A DNA stretch of 36,010 bases from a virus: IMG/VR virus record IMGVR_UViG_3300027801_000071, positions 1 to 36,010 of that record. One strand, given 5' to 3'. Numbering within the stretch: position 1 is the stretch's first letter; the number at the start of each line of letters is the position of its first letter. The notes under the pieces were generated by a model that ran no database searches, was not told the DNA's origin, and saw nothing but the letters and a program-made list of their open reading frames with translations. Below are positions 8,213 through 16,618 of the stretch, piece after piece. Position numbers and translations under genes: made by a program.

Positions 8213-9223
8213 GTGATTAAAACATTATTAGTAGACGGAAATAATTTATTTAAAATAGGTTTTCATGGAGTAAAAGATTTTTACCATGAAGGAAAACATA
8301 TTGGAGGTATTTATCACTTCATCAATACAATAAAAAGATTTATTAACGAGTACAATTACGACAAGGTAATTGTATTTTGGGATGGTGAGGATAATTCGGC
8401 ACAACGAAGGGTTATTTCGCCAGACTATAAAGCTAATCGTACTCAGATATTAAACGAAGCTAAGAAAGAATCGTTTGAATGGCAAGTACAACGGATTAAG
8501 GAGTATCTTGAAGAGGTATTTATACGTCAGGTATCTGTAAAAAATACAGAGAGTGATGATTTAATTGCCTATTACTGTCAAATCTCTGAGGACGAATATA
8601 AAACTATATTTTCATCAGATAAGGACCTTACACAACTTATATCCGATAAGGTGGAAGTATACCAACCCCACACAAAGAAAACTCTTAAGGACGGGGATAT
8701 GGTACGTTTAAAGGATATATCTATTCCTCATCAGAACATAGTTACCTTTAAAATTATATCAGGTGATAAATCTGATAATATTGATGGTATTAGATATATG
8801 GGTGAAAAGACTTTTGTTAAACTATTTCCTGAGATAGTTGACAGTATAGTGACGATTGACGATATTATATTACATGCAGAGGAATTACATAAAGATGATA
8901 AGAATAATCGAGCATTACAAAATTTACTTTCAGGTAAAACTAAAAAAGGAATTTTTGGTGAAGAAGTTTTTATTATCAATAAAAAACTCGTAGATTTATC
9001 GGAACCATTATTAACTGATGAATCGAAAGAGACGATAAAAGAATATTATACAGAGAACCTCGACCCTGATGGTAGAGGTTATAAGAATTTAATGAGAATG
9101 ATGATGAGTGATGGGATTTTTAAATATTTACCTAAACATGATAATGCATGGGTAGAGTTTTTAACCCCATTTATGAAACTGACTAGAAAAGAAAAAAGAA
9201 GATTTAAAACTAAAAAACGTTAA
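8213..9223 (+). CDS. rnh: RNase H / 5'-3' exonuclease (FEN/PIN family)
   Basis: This 336-aa protein belongs to the 5'-nuclease family with T4 RNase H (305 aa), which removes lagging-strand RNA primers. Metal-binding acids appear in the expected order: D8 in 'LLVDGNNLF', D57 in 'FWDGEDNSAQRR', E113/D115/D116 in 'TESDDLIAYY', D136/D138 in 'SSDKDLTQL', and D185/D188 in 'SGDKSDNIDGI', which begins the helix-3-turn-helix DNA-binding region. The C-terminal end is very basic. The start is a GTG at 8213, chosen because the first catalytic motif begins five residues later and no ATG is available upstream of it. The gene lies 18 bases after uvsX and two bases before the next gene, so the three are probably co-transcribed. 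Confidence 0.92.
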   Translation: MIKTLLVDGNNLFKIGFHGVKDFYHEGKHIGGIYHFINTIKRFINEYNYDKVIVFWDGEDNSAQRRVISPDYKANRTQILNEAKKESFEWQVQRIKEYLEEVFIRQVSVKNTESDDLIAYYCQISEDEYKTIFSSDKDLTQLISDKVEVYQPHTKKTLKDGDMVRLKDISIPHQNIVTFKIISGDKSDNIDGIRYMGEKTFVKLFPEIVDSIVTIDDIILHAEELHKDDKNNRALQNLLSGKTKKGIFGEEVFIINKKLVDLSEPLLTDESKETIKEYYTENLDPDGRGYKNLMRMMMSDGIFKYLPKHDNAWVEFLTPFMKLTRKEKRRFKTKKR

Positions 9224-9225
9224 TT

Positions 9226-9678
9226 ATGAAAGAAAAAGTAGAAGCAACCAAATTGGAGTTCTTAATGACTCTTAATGATAATTTTGTTGTACAGAGGTAC
9301 TTCAATGTTAAATATTATAATCCTAAATCAAGGGGAAGTATGGAATTGTATGAACTAATTAAAGATGTTGCGGAAAGTATTCAGCAAGATTTAAAGGAGA
9401 AGGCCTCTATATATATGGTCGAATATGCGGACCAGATTTTGATGAATCCTGACATCTTAAACACATCAAAGACTGATGATGATGAATATTTTAACTTATA
9501 TATTAAGATAGGTAATGAGACAATTTGTCATAGAGCATGGGATGCTAAAATATACCCTCCGAAGACAAGATATACTGTGGATGTACGCCCACACCTAAAA
9601 AAGTTACTTAGAGACTTAACTGATATATTTTCAAGCGAAGATTTAATTTATGAATACCTAAACTATAAGCTAGTTTAA
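9226..9678 (+). CDS. Protein of unknown function in the replication block (150 aa)
   Basis: I do not recognise the family with confidence. The protein is soluble and charged, with an N-terminal helical part containing 'NFVVQRYFNVKYYNP', a middle helix, and a C-terminal ~70 residues with 'DEYFNLYIKIGNETICHRAW' and a final helix ending 'YEYLNYKLV'. Its ATG is two bases after the rnh stop, so translation is probably coupled. In T4 the genes next to rnh are dsbA, 33 (late-transcription co-activator) and 59 (helicase loader). Position alone makes a helicase-loading or late-transcription role possible, but no motif confirms it. Confidence 0.8.
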   Translation: MKEKVEATKLEFLMTLNDNFVVQRYFNVKYYNPKSRGSMELYELIKDVAESIQQDLKEKASIYMVEYADQILMNPDILNTSKTDDDEYFNLYIKIGNETICHRAWDAKIYPPKTRYTVDVRPHLKKLLRDLTDIFSSEDLIYEYLNYKLV

Positions 9679-9679
9679 C

Positions 9680-9688
9680 TATATTTAT
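9680..9688 (+). promoter_or_regulatory. Candidate promoter element TATATTTAT upstream of the helicase gene
   Basis: An exact copy of the 9-mer also present at 5230 and 14227. It lies immediately after the stop of the 150-aa gene and 32 bases before the helicase ATG. This would allow the helicase to be transcribed independently. Confidence 0.3.
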
Positions 9689-9720
9689 TTCTACAATAGA
9701 AGATTAAAAACAGAAACAAT

Positions 9721-11097
9721 ATGACAAAAGAGAAGAATTTTGGTTACCTCGGAAATACCTTTCAATTACAATTACTTAATAATATTATTATCTATAAAGA
9801 TTTCGCAAGTTCTATTGTAGATGTTATTGAGGCAAAGTACTTTGACAATCAATATTTTAAGTTAATAATGCAGATGACTAAGGAGTATTATCATAAATAT
9901 GAACACACACCTTCGTTTTCTACTCTTGAACAAATAACTAAATCTGAGGTATCATCACCTATGGCTCAAAAAATGGTCTTAGATATGATAAATCAAGTAA
10001 AAGAGACTCCTGAAGATGGATATATGTACGTTCAAGAAAAATCATTAAAGTTTTGTAAACAACAAGAATTACAAAAAGTAATGGGTAAAGCTCAAAAAAT
10101 TATCGATAAAGGTGATTTTGAATCGTATGACCATCTTGAAGAAATGGTTAGAGGAGCATTACAAGTGGGTGAAGTAGACACAGGAACTGCGGACGTTTTC
10201 TTTAACTTAGATGAGGTTTTAGATGATGATTTCAGACATCCAATTCCAATGGGTATTTCAGGTATAGATAACCTACTAAAAGGTGGTTTAGCTAAGGGTG
10301 AGATTGGAGTTATTTTAGCTCCGACAGGTGTTGGTAAAACCACGGTATTAAGTAAAATTTGTAATAACGCATTTAATTTGGGATATAATGTTTTACAGGT
10401 ATTTTTTGAAGATAATCCTAAAATTATACAGAGAAAGCATTTCACTATGTGGACAAAAATTGCTCCTGATGATTTAGCGACTAATAAATCCGATGTTTTA
10501 GAAAAAATTCGACAGATTAAGGAAAATGCGCCTAACAGATTAGTATTAAAGAAATTACCTTCAGATACTTTAACTATGAGTCAGATAAAGAACCAAGTTC
10601 GTAAAATGATTGCTGAGGGAAATAAAATTGACATGATTTGTATTGATTATATTGATTGTATTGTACCCGATAAGAATTTAGGTGATGAATGGAAGAGTGA
10701 AGGTTCTGTAATGAGAGGTTTTGAATCTATGTGTCATGAATTAGATATCGCAGGTTGGACGGCAACACAAGGAAACCGGTCATCTATATCTTCGGATGTC
10801 GTAACAACTGACCAAATGGGTGGTTCAATTAAAAAAGCACAAGTAGGTCACGTAATTATAACAATTGCTAAGTCTCTCCAACAGAAAGAAATGAATTTAG
10901 CTACTATCGCAATCACTAAATCAAGAATTGGTAAGGATGGAATTGTATTTGAAAACTGTAAGTTTGATAATGAAATGATAGAAATAGATACCGATTCAAG
11001 TGTCACATTCTTAGGTATGGAAGAACAGAAAGAAGAGAAAAATAAAGTAAGAATTAAAGAATTACTTCAAAAGAGAAAGCAAAGGGAAGACCTTTAA
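9721..11097 (+). CDS. 41: gp41-like replicative DNA helicase (DnaB family)
   Basis: At 458 aa it is close to T4 gp41 (475 aa), the hexameric 5'-3' helicase of the phage fork. Residues 1-155 form an alpha-helical N-terminal domain. The RecA-like motor begins with 'GISGIDNLLKGGLAKGEIGV' (178-197). Walker A is 'APTGVGKTT' (200-208), the catalytic-Glu region is 'VLQVFFEDNP' (E230), Walker B is 'MICIDYIDC' (305-313), and 'TATQGNRSS' (347-355) holds the Gln sensor. The basic segment around 'ITKSRIGKDG' (398-407) fits the late arginine-finger/DNA-loop region of DnaB helicases. The last ~25 residues are highly charged. No primase gene was seen in this window. Confidence 0.93.
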   Translation: MTKEKNFGYLGNTFQLQLLNNIIIYKDFASSIVDVIEAKYFDNQYFKLIMQMTKEYYHKYEHTPSFSTLEQITKSEVSSPMAQKMVLDMINQVKETPEDGYMYVQEKSLKFCKQQELQKVMGKAQKIIDKGDFESYDHLEEMVRGALQVGEVDTGTADVFFNLDEVLDDDFRHPIPMGISGIDNLLKGGLAKGEIGVILAPTGVGKTTVLSKICNNAFNLGYNVLQVFFEDNPKIIQRKHFTMWTKIAPDDLATNKSDVLEKIRQIKENAPNRLVLKKLPSDTLTMSQIKNQVRKMIAEGNKIDMICIDYIDCIVPDKNLGDEWKSEGSVMRGFESMCHELDIAGWTATQGNRSSISSDVVTTDQMGGSIKKAQVGHVIITIAKSLQQKEMNLATIAITKSRIGKDGIVFENCKFDNEMIEIDTDSSVTFLGMEEQKEEKNKVRIKELLQKRKQREDL

Positions 11098-11117
11098 TTT
11101 AAAAATTAAAAAATGAT

Positions 11118-12416
11118 ATGAGTGATATGAGTAATATGAATGATATAATTAATATCGTAAGTAAGGACCTACGGTATGTCATAAAAAGAAGTGGTGATAA
11201 AGTAGTCTTTAAATCGGAAAAGATTGAAACGGCCATTATAATGGCGATGAAAAGTATTGATATGGTTGATATTAATATGGCGGAAAAAATTGCTAGATTA
11301 ACCACAAAAAGTCTTTTTAGAGGTAATAAAGAAAATGTTCCTAATGTCGATGAAATTCATGATATGGTGGAAAATAAATTAATGGATAATGGGTTAAATG
11401 TTGTCGCGAAAGAATATATTCTTTATCGAGCAAAAAATCGACCTAATATTTTTACAAAAAGAATTAATCTTAAACCTTATGAGTATCCTAATTTAAATGA
11501 TTATGTTGACGCTATTAGGCATTCGTACTGGGTACATACAGAGTTTAACTATACATCAGATATTCAAGACTTCAAAGTACATTTAAGTGAAAAAGAGAAG
11601 TCGGCAGTTCAGAGAGCAATGTTAGCTATTTCACAAGTTGAAGTTGCCGTTAAATCCTTTTGGGGTGACATAGATAAGAGAATGCCAAAACCTGAAATTG
11701 GGAATGTTGGTGCGACTTTCGCGGAATCAGAAGTTAGACATGCAGACGCTTATTCACATCTACTTCAATTATTAGGGTTAAATGGTGAATTTGAAAAGTT
11801 ATTAGAGGTACCACAAATTAGACGAAGAATTAGGTATTTAGATAAGGCGATTTTAACTTCTAAATCTGTGGACAATAAAGAATATTTTGAGTCTATAGTG
11901 TTATTTACGATGTTTGTTGAGAATGTTTCATTATTTTCCCAATTCTTAGTTATTATGTCATTTAACAAACATAGAAATAATTTAAAGGGTATTAGTAATG
12001 TGGTGGAAGCGACATCAAAAGAAGAGAACATACATGCAGAATTTGGTTTTGATTTAGTTAAGCTAATAAAAGAAGAAAATCCTGAGTGGTGGACACCTCA
12101 ATTAGTTGAAGATTTAATTATCGCAACTAAAGAAGCTTATGAATCGGAAAAAGAACTGGTTGATTGGATTTTTGAAAAGGGTGATTTAGACTTCTTAACT
12201 AAAAGTCAAACGATGGAGTTCATTAAGAATCGTTTTAATCAGTCATTAATCTCTATTGGTGTTGAAGAAATTTTTGAGGTTAATGAACCATTATTAGAGA
12301 CTACGGAATGGTTTGATGATGAAATACTAACAACCAAACATACCGACTTCTTTCATAAAAGAAGTATAAACTATAGTAAAAAGCAGAAGTCCGTTACATC
12401 TAACGACTTATTTTAA
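11118..12416 (+). CDS. nrdB: Class I ribonucleotide reductase small subunit with N-terminal ATP-cone
   Basis: This is the radical-generating subunit of aerobic ribonucleotide reductase. Residues ~18-110 form an ATP-cone ('YVIKRSGDKVVFKSEKIETA' at 20-39), an allosteric nucleotide-sensing domain usually found on the large subunit. The ferritin-like core follows, with metal ligands E175 (where E. coli NrdB has Asp84), E205 and H208 in 'SEVRHADAY', the radical Tyr at Y212, E268 in 'FVENVSLF', and E303/H306 in 'EENIHAEF'. The C-terminus has 'HTDFFHKRSINYS', then a flexible tail ending Asn-Asp-Leu-Phe that would dock on NrdA. Several in-frame Met codons crowd the start (Met-Ser-Asp-Met-Ser-Asn-Met); I take the first. 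The 432-aa length equals a normal NrdB plus one ATP-cone. nrdA follows 18 bases later. Confidence 0.94.
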   Translation: MSDMSNMNDIINIVSKDLRYVIKRSGDKVVFKSEKIETAIIMAMKSIDMVDINMAEKIARLTTKSLFRGNKENVPNVDEIHDMVENKLMDNGLNVVAKEYILYRAKNRPNIFTKRINLKPYEYPNLNDYVDAIRHSYWVHTEFNYTSDIQDFKVHLSEKEKSAVQRAMLAISQVEVAVKSFWGDIDKRMPKPEIGNVGATFAESEVRHADAYSHLLQLLGLNGEFEKLLEVPQIRRRIRYLDKAILTSKSVDNKEYFESIVLFTMFVENVSLFSQFLVIMSFNKHRNNLKGISNVVEATSKEENIHAEFGFDLVKLIKEENPEWWTPQLVEDLIIATKEAYESEKELVDWIFEKGDLDFLTKSQTMEFIKNRFNQSLISIGVEEIFEVNEPLLETTEWFDDEILTTKHTDFFHKRSINYSKKQKSVTSNDLF

Positions 12417-12434
12417 AAATATATAAAAACTAAT

Positions 12435-14141
12435 ATGAAAAATAGACAACCTTTTGATTGGATTAATGAAGAATCTATAACGTTTCTTCGCCGAGGGTAT
12501 TTAAGTGAAGGTGAACTACCTTTAGAAAGAATAAGAACAATCGCGGAACATGCAGAGAAACTTTTAGGTATTGAAGGTTTTGCCGATAAATTTTATGGGT
12601 ATATGGGTAAAGGATGGTATTCTTTATCATCGCCAGTATGGGCAAATTTTGGTAAAGTTAGAGGATTACCGGTTAGTTGTTTTGGGTCACACATAAGTGA
12701 CAATATTGAATCAATACTGTACACACAAGCAGAGGTCGGTGAGATGAGTAAAATGGGTGGTGGAACCTCAGGATATTTCGGTAATATTAGAGGACGAGGA
12801 GCTGGTATTACAGACAATGGACATGCTCCTGGAGCGGTACACTTTATGAATCTATTCCAGAGTGTTGTTGACAATATATCTCAAGGAGCAACTCGTAGAG
12901 GTAGGTTTTCACCTTATTTACCTGTTGAACATCCAGACATTATGGAATTTCTTGAAATTGGTACTGAAGGATTCCCTATTCAAGACTTAACACATGCGGT
13001 TACTGTAACTGATAAGTTTATGGAAGAAATGATTGCGGGTGACGATGACAAAAGAAAAATATGGGCTAAAGTTATTCAAAGACGAGGTGAAATGGGTTAT
13101 CCGTATGTTATGTTTACTGATACTATGAATAATAATTCACCTAATGTTTACCAAGATAAAGGTGCTAAGATTTATAATTCAAACCTATGTTCTGAAATTG
13201 CATTACATAATTCAGATGACGAATCATTTGTATGTGTATTATCTTCTATGAATGTTCTACATTATGACGAGTGGAAAGATACGGATGCGGTTCAAACAAT
13301 GGTTTATTTCTTAGATGCGATTGTTACCGAATACTGTAGTAAATTAGAGGAACTAAGGAATAACGGTACGAGAGAAGGTAAATTAGCTTTCTTATATATG
13401 GAAAAGGCTTATAACTTTGCTAAAAGACAAAGAGCCTTAGGTTTAGGAGTATTAGGGTGGCATTCATTATTACAATCTAAGAATTTACCGTTCGATACTA
13501 AAGAAAGTGCTAAATTAAATGTTGAGGTTTTTAAATGTATTAAAGAAAAATCATATCAAGCATCGGAGGAACTTGCCGTGTTATTCGGAGAACCTGAATA
13601 TCTAAAAGGTTATGGTCGAAGAAATGTTACATTAAATGCCATAGCACCAACAACTTCATCAGCATTTATTTTAGGTCAAGTATCTCAATCTATTGAACCA
13701 ATATGGTCAAACTATTATGTTAAAGATGTTGCGAAATCAAAGGTTACTATTAAAAATCCCGTTCTTAAACAATTATTAGTTGAATTAGGTAAAGACACTA
13801 AAGCGGTGTGGAATACCATTAAGAAGCATGATGGTTCAGTACAACACTTAGACTTTTTAAGTGATATACAAAGAGATGTTTTTAGAACATTTGCTGAGAT
13901 TAACCAGTCGTCAATTATTAACCAAGCTGCGGTAAGACAAGATTATATTGACCAATCACAATCACTGAATTTGATGGTATCTCCTGGAATGCCGACTAAA
14001 GATGTAAATAAGTTACATATCGATGCATGGAAATTAGGGGTTAAAACCCTTTATTACCAACACTCTATGAATTCGGCACAAGCGTTTGCTAGAAAAAAAC
14101 TTAACTTAAATGACCTACAATGTGTCGCGTGTGAGGGTTAA
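12435..14141 (+). CDS. nrdA: Class I ribonucleotide reductase large subunit, lacking an ATP-cone
   Basis: The catalytic subunit reduces ribonucleotides to dNTP precursors. At 568 aa it is much shorter than E. coli NrdA (761 aa) because it begins directly at the catalytic domain, without the N-terminal ATP-cone. Active-site residues visible are C82 in 'GLPVSCFG' and C267 in 'FVCVLSSMN' (the redox pair), N250/C252/E254 in 'NSNLCSEIA' (radical Cys and its partners), 'APTTSSAFILGQVSQSIEP' in the barrel, the paired Tyr of 'KTLYYQHSMNSA' that passes the radical, and the C-terminal shuttle pair C563/C566 in 'LQCVACEG'. It is downstream of nrdB, reversing the T4 order, and a strong terminator follows. 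Confidence 0.95.
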   Translation: MKNRQPFDWINEESITFLRRGYLSEGELPLERIRTIAEHAEKLLGIEGFADKFYGYMGKGWYSLSSPVWANFGKVRGLPVSCFGSHISDNIESILYTQAEVGEMSKMGGGTSGYFGNIRGRGAGITDNGHAPGAVHFMNLFQSVVDNISQGATRRGRFSPYLPVEHPDIMEFLEIGTEGFPIQDLTHAVTVTDKFMEEMIAGDDDKRKIWAKVIQRRGEMGYPYVMFTDTMNNNSPNVYQDKGAKIYNSNLCSEIALHNSDDESFVCVLSSMNVLHYDEWKDTDAVQTMVYFLDAIVTEYCSKLEELRNNGTREGKLAFLYMEKAYNFAKRQRALGLGVLGWHSLLQSKNLPFDTKESAKLNVEVFKCIKEKSYQASEELAVLFGEPEYLKGYGRRNVTLNAIAPTTSSAFILGQVSQSIEPIWSNYYVKDVAKSKVTIKNPVLKQLLVELGKDTKAVWNTIKKHDGSVQHLDFLSDIQRDVFRTFAEINQSSIINQAAVRQDYIDQSQSLNLMVSPGMPTKDVNKLHIDAWKLGVKTLYYQHSMNSAQAFARKKLNLNDLQCVACEG

Positions 14142-14168
14142 ACAATAAAAAATTGATTAAAACATAAG

Positions 14169-14195
14169 AAAAGGTCAGATACGTCTGACCTTTTT
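14169..14195 (+). terminator. Intrinsic terminator after nrdA
   Basis: An 11-bp stem (AAAAGGTCAGA at 14169-14179 pairing with TCTGACCTTTT at 14184-14194) has a TACG loop and ends in five T. It separates the nrd genes from the late structural operon. Confidence 0.9.
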
Positions 14196-14200
14196 CATTT

Positions 14201-14235
14201 TATATTTAGATAAAATAATCTGTGTTTATATTTAT
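14201..14235 (+). promoter_or_regulatory. Candidate late promoter region of the structural operon
   Basis: TATATTTAG (14201-14209) and TATATTTAT (14227-14235) flank an AT-rich spacer between the nrdA terminator and the gp25 ATG at 14241. The second copy ends only five bases before the ATG, so a promoter there would give an almost leaderless message; the first copy leaves a more normal leader. This is the only sizeable gap before roughly 20 kb of packed late genes. Confidence 0.4.
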
Positions 14236-14240
14236 GTGAT

Positions 14241-14702
14241 ATGGCAGATAGTAAAACATACGGAGTATTTTTTCCTTTTAGGGATAGTTTACGAGGAAAC
14301 TACTTAAGATTAACTCAATCTCCTGATGAAGAGATAAGGACGGACTTGTTACATTTAATATTAACAAGAAAAGGTAGTAGGTATTTTTTACCTGATTTTG
14401 GGACTCGTATATATGAATTTATATTCGAACCGATGGATGGACCTACCTTCGATGCTATTAAGGCAGATGTTAGACAAGCCGTGGATAAGTTTATTCCTAA
14501 TCTACAAATCAATGATATCACGATAAAACCGTATCTTGAATCCGAACCATTACCTGGTGAAATAAATTATGATGAATTAGAAGGTGAAATCTATAGAGTT
14601 GCAGGACAAGGTACAGAAGAGTACACTGCAAAGTTAAGAATTGACTATTCTATCGCTAATGGTACGTTTTCATCTAAAGATTTTGTTATCATTAATATTT
14701 AA
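14241..14702 (+). CDS. 25: Baseplate wedge protein gp25 (GpW/gp25 family)
   Basis: gp25 is the small wedge component linking the baseplate to the tail sheath start in contractile tails. The diagnostic segment 'LTRKGSRYFLPDFGTRIYEF' followed by Ile-Phe-Glu-Pro-Met aligns with T4 gp25 'TTRKGSRPFDPEFG' and its following Leu-Phe-Glu-Asn-Met. The C-terminal half, with 'AVDKFIPNLQINDITIKP', matches the final sheet of the family. The length is 153 aa against 132 in T4; the extra residues are mostly a loop around residues 105-125. The Glu-Pro-Arg of T4 and T6SS TssE is replaced by Ile-Pro-Asn. Only six bases separate it from the gp6 gene. Confidence 0.95.
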   Translation: MADSKTYGVFFPFRDSLRGNYLRLTQSPDEEIRTDLLHLILTRKGSRYFLPDFGTRIYEFIFEPMDGPTFDAIKADVRQAVDKFIPNLQINDITIKPYLESEPLPGEINYDELEGEIYRVAGQGTEEYTAKLRIDYSIANGTFSSKDFVIINI

Positions 14703-14708
14703 TAGTAT

Positions 14709-16547
14709 ATGGCTAATCGTAAAATATCCTACACAGACAGAGATTTTCAGTCCTTAAGACAGGAACTGGTAAATTATACTCAGCAGTATTACCCTGATTT
14801 AATTGGTAATTTTAATGACGCATCGATTTATTCGGTGTTTATGGACTTAAATGCCGCTATAGGTGATAACTTACATTATCACATGGACCGTAGTATTCAA
14901 GAGACTGTATTACAATATGCACAACAAAAGTCGTCAATATATAATATAGCGAGAACATATGGATTAAAGATACCGGGAAACCGACCATCAATCGCTTTAG
15001 TTGACGTATCGATTACCGTTCCTGCCTTGGGTGACCAAGAAGATGAGAGATATTTAGGAACTATGAGAGCCGGCTCACAATTTATTGGTGCGGGTCAGGT
15101 TTTTGAAAATTCTAACGATATTGAATTTAGTTCACAGTATAATAGTGAGGGATATCCTAATCGTACTAAGATACCAAATTTTGATTCGAATAATAGACTT
15201 GTTAATTATACTATGACCAAACGAGAGGTGGTCGTTAATGGGTTAACTAAGACATTTAAGAAGGTTATTAATAATAATGATGTTAAACCTTTCTTCGAAT
15301 TTTTCTTACCTGAAAAAAATGTTATAAGTATAACTTCAATAATACAAAAAGATGGTGTCAGCTATCAATCACCTCCAACATACGATGAATTTATTAATTC
15401 AAAAAGTAAGTGGTATGAAGTAGACGCACTAGCGGAGTCTAAAATATTTGTTGAAGACCCGACAAAACCTGCGGACCAACCAGGGATTAAAGTAGGTAAA
15501 TATATTGAAACAGAAAATAGATTTGTTTCGGAATATACTCCTGAAGGTTATTGTAAGGTTAATTTTGGTGGTGGTACTACGACACCCGAAGAACAACTAC
15601 AAGAATTTACAAAAACAGGTATTCCTTTAAGAATACAGGATTATCAAAATAATATAGGGTTAGGTTTAACCGTAAAGGCGAACACAACCTTATTTGTACA
15701 ATATAGAATAGGTGGTGGTAAATCTTCGAATGTTGGAGTTGATGTTATAACCCAATTTGGTACTACATACTTTGATGTTAATGGGCCATCGAATATTATT
15801 AATCAAAATGTTATTGAAAGTTTAAGGTCTACTAATATTACTGCCGCGATTGGTGGTGGTGATTTACCTACAACTGAAGAAGTTAGAAATATGGTATCTT
15901 TTAATTTTTCATCACAAAAAAGAGCGGTCACCGTTAGTGATTATAACTCTTTAGTTAGAACAATGCCGAGTAGATACGGGGCACCTGCTAAGGCATCGAT
16001 TACTGAAGAAGATAATAAGATTAAAATTGAAATTCTATCATACGATACTCAGGGTAAATTAACCGAATCCGTTTCAAATACATTAAAACAAAATATCGCA
16101 AATTATTTATCACATTATAGAATGATTAATGATTATATTTCAATAACTACTGCAAATGTTGTGGATTTAGAATTTGAACTTTCAGTGGTTATGGACTCCA
16201 CACAAAATCAGGGTCAGATAATTACTAATATTATAAATTCAATCGATAGTTATTTTTCCCCACAAAAACAACAATTAGGTTCTAATGTTAATGTGTCTGA
16301 TGTTAGAAGAATAGTTCAAGATATTCCTGGTGTGATATCCTTAGCTGACTTAAAAGTCTTCAATAAAGTTGGAGGAAGATACTCAAATTCTCAAACTTCT
16401 CAAAGATATTCAAATACAGATACTAAGCAAATTCAGTTAATTGACGATACTATTTTTGCTCAACCAAACCAAGTGTATCAAATCAGATTCCCTGATAATG
16501 ACATTAAGGTAAGAGCTAAGTCGCTTAAAAATGTCGACTTCTCTTAA
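14709..16547 (+). CDS. 6: Baseplate wedge protein gp6 (baseplate J family)
   Basis: This 612-aa protein matches the gp6/gpJ wedge protein (660 aa in T4), which dimerises to build the inner baseplate ring. The N-terminus 'KISYTDRDFQSLRQELVNYT' and 'FNDASIYSVFMDLNAAIGDN' are typical of the family's first helical domain. The C-terminal ~130 residues have the alpha/beta pattern of the ring-forming domain, including 'QQLGSNVNVSDVRRIVQDIP' and Gly-Val-Ile-Ser, as in gpJ ('lG..v..s.i...i..i.GV'). Gene order gp25-gp6 is the same as in many contractile phages and T6SS clusters. It ends with a 71-base gap before the next gene. Confidence 0.92.
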   Translation: MANRKISYTDRDFQSLRQELVNYTQQYYPDLIGNFNDASIYSVFMDLNAAIGDNLHYHMDRSIQETVLQYAQQKSSIYNIARTYGLKIPGNRPSIALVDVSITVPALGDQEDERYLGTMRAGSQFIGAGQVFENSNDIEFSSQYNSEGYPNRTKIPNFDSNNRLVNYTMTKREVVVNGLTKTFKKVINNNDVKPFFEFFLPEKNVISITSIIQKDGVSYQSPPTYDEFINSKSKWYEVDALAESKIFVEDPTKPADQPGIKVGKYIETENRFVSEYTPEGYCKVNFGGGTTTPEEQLQEFTKTGIPLRIQDYQNNIGLGLTVKANTTLFVQYRIGGGKSSNVGVDVITQFGTTYFDVNGPSNIINQNVIESLRSTNITAAIGGGDLPTTEEVRNMVSFNFSSQKRAVTVSDYNSLVRTMPSRYGAPAKASITEEDNKIKIEILSYDTQGKLTESVSNTLKQNIANYLSHYRMINDYISITTANVVDLEFELSVVMDSTQNQGQIITNIINSIDSYFSPQKQQLGSNVNVSDVRRIVQDIPGVISLADLKVFNKVGGRYSNSQTSQRYSNTDTKQIQLIDDTIFAQPNQVYQIRFPDNDIKVRAKSLKNVDFS

Positions 16548-16587
16548 TTCTATCCATATACTTTTAATAAAATCAAATTAAAATTAG

Positions 16588-16605
16588 GATAAATAACTAT
16601 TTATC
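16588..16605 (+). promoter_or_regulatory. Palindromic GATAAAT-AACT-ATTTATC element before the 1663-aa gene
   Basis: A perfect 7-base inverted repeat around AACT lies 13 bases before the ATG at 16619. Read forwards it contains ATAAATAACTATTT, similar to the T4 late promoter TATAAATACTATT; it could also be a small leader hairpin. Location before a large structural gene favours a regulatory role. Confidence 0.35.
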
Positions 16606-16618
16606 TTAAAAACTCATT

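Noticed and set aside
10092-10445. Minus-strand frame of 117 codons
   Set aside because: It lies wholly within the helicase gene over the Walker A region and reads as a low-information antisense product.
11099-11305. Minus-strand hydrophobic frame of 68 codons
   Set aside because: It overlaps the ATP-cone region of nrdB, which has strong family motifs; all credible genes here are on the + strand.
11118-14141. Homing endonuclease or intron in the nrd genes, a common site in phages
   Set aside because: Both genes read through uninterrupted with all active-site motifs in order and normal lengths for the cone-on-NrdB type.
16588-16605. Intrinsic terminator after gp6
   Set aside because: The 7-bp stem is almost all A/T and is followed by TTAAAA, not a T run; a promoter or leader element is the better reading.
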